A stretch of DNA of 7,332 bases from Rhodanobacteraceae bacterium. GTDB lineage: Bacteria > Pseudomonadota > Gammaproteobacteria > Xanthomonadales > Rhodanobacteraceae. A program made the position numbers and the translations under genes. The notes beneath the pieces are model-generated. The model searched no databases, was not told the DNA's origin, and saw only the letters and a program-made list of their open reading frames with translations. The stretch covers positions 1-7,332 of the forward strand of contig JAAXIA010000105.1 of NCBI GenBank assembly GCA_012270595.1, written 5' to 3'. Below are positions 5,660 to 7,332 of the stretch, in pieces. How positions within the stretch are numbered: the first letter of the stretch is position 1; each line of letters opens with the position of its first letter.

Positions 5660-5709
5660 AGTCTAGTCTCTATTTGAGGGATTAACCTTCAGAGGCGATC
5701 CGTTGCTTT

Positions 5710-5713
5710 GGAG
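5710..5713 (+). promoter_or_regulatory. Ribosome binding site deciding the mtaD start
   Basis: GGAG lies 9 nt before the ATG at 5723. The in-frame TTG at 5708 would overlap this site, so the ATG is preferred. Confidence 0.65.
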
Positions 5714-5722
5714 CTTGTCAGT

Positions 5723-7054
5723 ATGAACCATGCCTACCGGCAAGAGATTGACCTTTTGCTCGAAGCTGCCTGGGTGGTTCCAGTGCAGCCGCACGGTGTG
5801 GTTTTGGAAAACCATGCTGTTGCAGTTGATGCAGGGCGCATTGTGGCATTGTTGCCGCAAGCGGTAGCTCATGCCAATTACACTGCGCGTGAAACTGTGA
5901 GCTTGCGTGCGCATGTCCTGATTCCCGGTTTGATCAACAGTCATACGCATAATCCGATGACCTTGTTGCGTGGTCTGGCTGACGATCTGCCCCTGATGAC
6001 CTGGTTGCAACAGCACATCTGGCCGGTCGAGGCGGAAGTGATGGGGGCTGAGTTTGTGCGTGACGGGGTGGAGTTGGCGGTAGCCGAGATGTTGCGTAGT
6101 GGCACTACCTGCGCCAATGAGCACTATTTTTTCCCGGATGTGATTGGGGCCACCTATCATAAAATGGGTTTTCGTGCCATGGTTGGCTTGCCGGTGATTG
6201 CGTTTCCTACCGCTTGGGCCGCGTCGCAGGACGAATACTTTGAGCGTGCTCTCGAAGTACATGGGCAGTTTTGCGCTAATGCCCTGGTGAGTACGGCTTT
6301 TGCACCACACGCACCCTACACCGTATCAGACGAAAGTTTTGAGCGCATTCGGGTGCTGGCCGATCAGCTTGACGTACCGGTGCATATCCACCTGCATGAA
6401 ACGGCGCACGAGGTTGAGGAATCCGAAAAGAAGCATGGGTTGCGTCCATTCCAGCGAATGCAGAAGCTAGGTTTAGTCAATGATCGCCTGATCGCTGTCC
6501 ATATGACCACGCTTAGCGAAGGTGAAATGGCTGCCTGTAGTGAGGCGGGGGTCTCCGTAGTTCACTGTCCGGAATCCAATCTCAAGTTAGCCTCTGGTTT
6601 TAGCCCGGTTGAAGATCTGTGTCGCCACGGGGTGAACCTTGCTCTGGGTACGGATGGCTGTGCCTCCAACAATGATCTGGATATGTTTGGTGAAATGCGC
6701 ACAGCGGCATTGCTGGCCAAAGCTGTGGCTCGTGATGCCAGCGCATTTTCTGCTCCCTTTGCATTGCGTGCGGCTACATTAAATGGGGCCAGAGCCTTGG
6801 GGCTTGATGCCCAGATCGGCTCGATTGAAGTGGGTAAACAGGCTGATATTGTTGCGGTAAGGCTGGATGATCTGGAGACACAACCCCTGTTTCATGTCAT
6901 CTCACAACTGGTCTACGCCACGACGCGTCATCAGGTCAGTGATGTATGGATTGCCGGGCAGCGTAAGCTGGCCGAACGGAGTTTGGTGGATCTGGATGTG
7001 GAAGGCATGCTTGCCCGGACAGGTGCCTGGCGTGCGCGTATCGCGGCAATCTGA
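5723..7054 (+). CDS. mtaD: 5-methylthioadenosine / S-adenosylhomocysteine deaminase (TRZ/ATZ family)
   Basis: Cytoplasmic amidohydrolase that removes the adenine 6-amino group of methylthioadenosine or S-adenosylhomocysteine, giving the inosyl compound and ammonia, in salvage of S-adenosylmethionine by-products. The 443 residues form a metal-dependent barrel with the expected ligands: HTH (His74, His76), HLHE (His223, with Glu226 as the likely catalytic acid), His260 in AVHMTT, and Asp311 in the diagnostic LGTDGCASNNDLDMFGEM (308-325). The short N- and C-terminal segments (for example GSIEVGKQADIVAV, 366-379) form the small beta-sandwich typical of the superfamily. Length is normal for MtaD. 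The family also includes guanine, 8-oxoguanine and chlorotriazine hydrolases, but the ASNNDLDM signature favours MtaD. It has its own promoter candidate, a GGAG ribosome site, and lies 93 nt upstream of ubiG, possibly co-transcribed. Confidence 0.9.
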   Translation: MNHAYRQEIDLLLEAAWVVPVQPHGVVLENHAVAVDAGRIVALLPQAVAHANYTARETVSLRAHVLIPGLINSHTHNPMTLLRGLADDLPLMTWLQQHIWPVEAEVMGAEFVRDGVELAVAEMLRSGTTCANEHYFFPDVIGATYHKMGFRAMVGLPVIAFPTAWAASQDEYFERALEVHGQFCANALVSTAFAPHAPYTVSDESFERIRVLADQLDVPVHIHLHETAHEVEESEKKHGLRPFQRMQKLGLVNDRLIAVHMTTLSEGEMAACSEAGVSVVHCPESNLKLASGFSPVEDLCRHGVNLALGTDGCASNNDLDMFGEMRTAALLAKAVARDASAFSAPFALRAATLNGARALGLDAQIGSIEVGKQADIVAVRLDDLETQPLFHVISQLVYATTRHQVSDVWIAGQRKLAERSLVDLDVEGMLARTGAWRARIAAI

Positions 7055-7147
7055 GCATGTGCTGGTTCTCTTCCTGCTTTAGCGCTATTCCTGTGCTGCG
7101 TGTGCTCTCGTCCATCTCATCAACGGGTTGTTTTGGATGAACCAAAT

Positions 7148-7332
7148 ATGAATAACAGTAACGTGAGTCGTGACGAGATTGCCCGCTTCGATGAAATGGC
7201 TGCGCGTTGGTGGGATCCGGATGGTGAGTCACGTCCCTTGCATGATCTTAATCCGATACGCCTCGCGTATGTGTTGGCGCGAGTGGATGTGCGCACTGCG
7301 AAGGTAGCCGATGTTGGTTGTGGCGGTGGACT
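7148..7332 (+). CDS. ubiG: Ubiquinone biosynthesis O-methyltransferase UbiG (5' part, runs off the window)
   Basis: Class I S-adenosylmethionine methyltransferase that performs the O-methylations of ubiquinone synthesis, on the polyprenyl-dihydroxybenzoate intermediate and on demethylubiquinol, at the inner membrane surface. Only 61 full codons are present. They contain the characteristic UbiG N-terminal pattern EIARFDEMAARWWDPDGE (10-27), then PLHDLNPIRLAYV (30-42) and the SAM-binding motif I DVGCGGG (55-61), matching E. coli UbiG in order and spacing. The ATG at 7148 is chosen because homology begins about eight residues later; GGA at 7135-7137 is a weak ribosome site. A tiny frame (ATG at 7137, four codons) ends in a TGA overlapping this ATG, probably by chance. 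The catalytic C-terminal part lies outside the window. No terminator was found between mtaD and this gene. Confidence 0.92.
   Translation, partial: MNNSNVSRDEIARFDEMAARWWDPDGESRPLHDLNPIRLAYVLARVDVRTAKVADVGCGGG

Larger units (their letters stand above)
5183..5722. other. 540-bp intergenic region without a large gene
   Basis: No ORF of convincing length or protein-like composition is present on either strand. The region holds, in order, the cycA promoter candidate (minus), a plus-strand promoter candidate (5265-5292), a 31-codon ORF and two SD-like sites (5312-5440), a small hairpin TTCAT/ATGAA (5483-5497), a tandem repeat (5557-5586) and the mtaD promoter candidate (5631-5659). It is large for the spacing elsewhere in this window, so regulatory or small-RNA content is plausible. 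Confidence 0.6.

Noticed and set aside
5708..5722. TTG start for mtaD five codons upstream
   Set aside because: The TTG overlaps the GGAG ribosome site that serves the ATG at 5723, and has no site of its own.
5660..5722. SAH or SAM riboswitch in the mtaD leader
   Set aside because: The predicted leader is only about 57 nt and I see no recognisable conserved core or pseudoknot of those classes; the upstream repeats look like DNA sites.
5663..6310. 215-codon minus-strand ORF opposite mtaD
   Set aside because: It overlaps well-conserved mtaD coding sequence, has a His- and Gln-rich low-quality composition and no recognisable domain; it is a shadow frame.
7137..7151. Four-codon upstream ORF overlapping the ubiG start
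   Set aside because: ATG AAC CAA ATA TGA has no ribosome site of its own and is short enough to occur by chance.

Overview
The window reads as ordinary chromosome of a ubiquinone-using gammaproteobacterium of moderate GC content (about half by eye). The clues are the start of a UbiG-type quinone methyltransferase directly after an MtaD-type deaminase (an order I associate with Pseudomonas and Xanthomonas relatives), a YadG/YadH-type ABC exporter, and an amino-acid permease that resembles E. coli CycA along its whole length. A moderate-GC member of the Xanthomonadaceae, such as Xylella, is my best guess. It is inferred from gene style only, with no database search. No tRNA, rRNA, insertion sequence, phage gene or CRISPR array was seen.

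Layout. Positions 1-97 hold a 10-bp direct repeat and a probable terminator for the leftward ABC operon. 98-1839 (minus strand) carry an ABC-2 permease and its ATPase, overlapping by 4 bp (ATGA). 1840-1939 is a short divergent intergenic region with a nested palindrome. 1940-2686 (plus) is an FAD/NAD(P)H ferredoxin-reductase-type flavoprotein, followed by a clear rho-independent terminator. 2687-2815 is a convergent intergenic region dense in hairpins. 2816-5172 (minus) hold a cation diffusion facilitator and a CycA-like permease 23 nt apart, probably one operon transcribed from the permease end. 5173-5722 is a 550-bp intergenic region with no large gene. It holds a cycA promoter candidate, a separate plus-strand promoter in front of a 31-codon ORF with ribosome-binding signals, and a repeat cluster next to a good mtaD promoter. 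5723-7054 (plus) is mtaD, and 7148 to the window edge is the 5' part of ubiG.

How the genes fit. MtaD and UbiG can be linked through S-adenosylmethionine: UbiG releases S-adenosylhomocysteine, and enzymes of the MtaD family deaminate that compound or methylthioadenosine. The ABC pair is self-contained. Pairing of a small amino-acid/D-amino-acid permease with a metal transporter is less usual. None of the large genes is a previously undescribed system. The places most worth a second look are the 5173-5722 intergenic region and the palindrome between the divergent genes.
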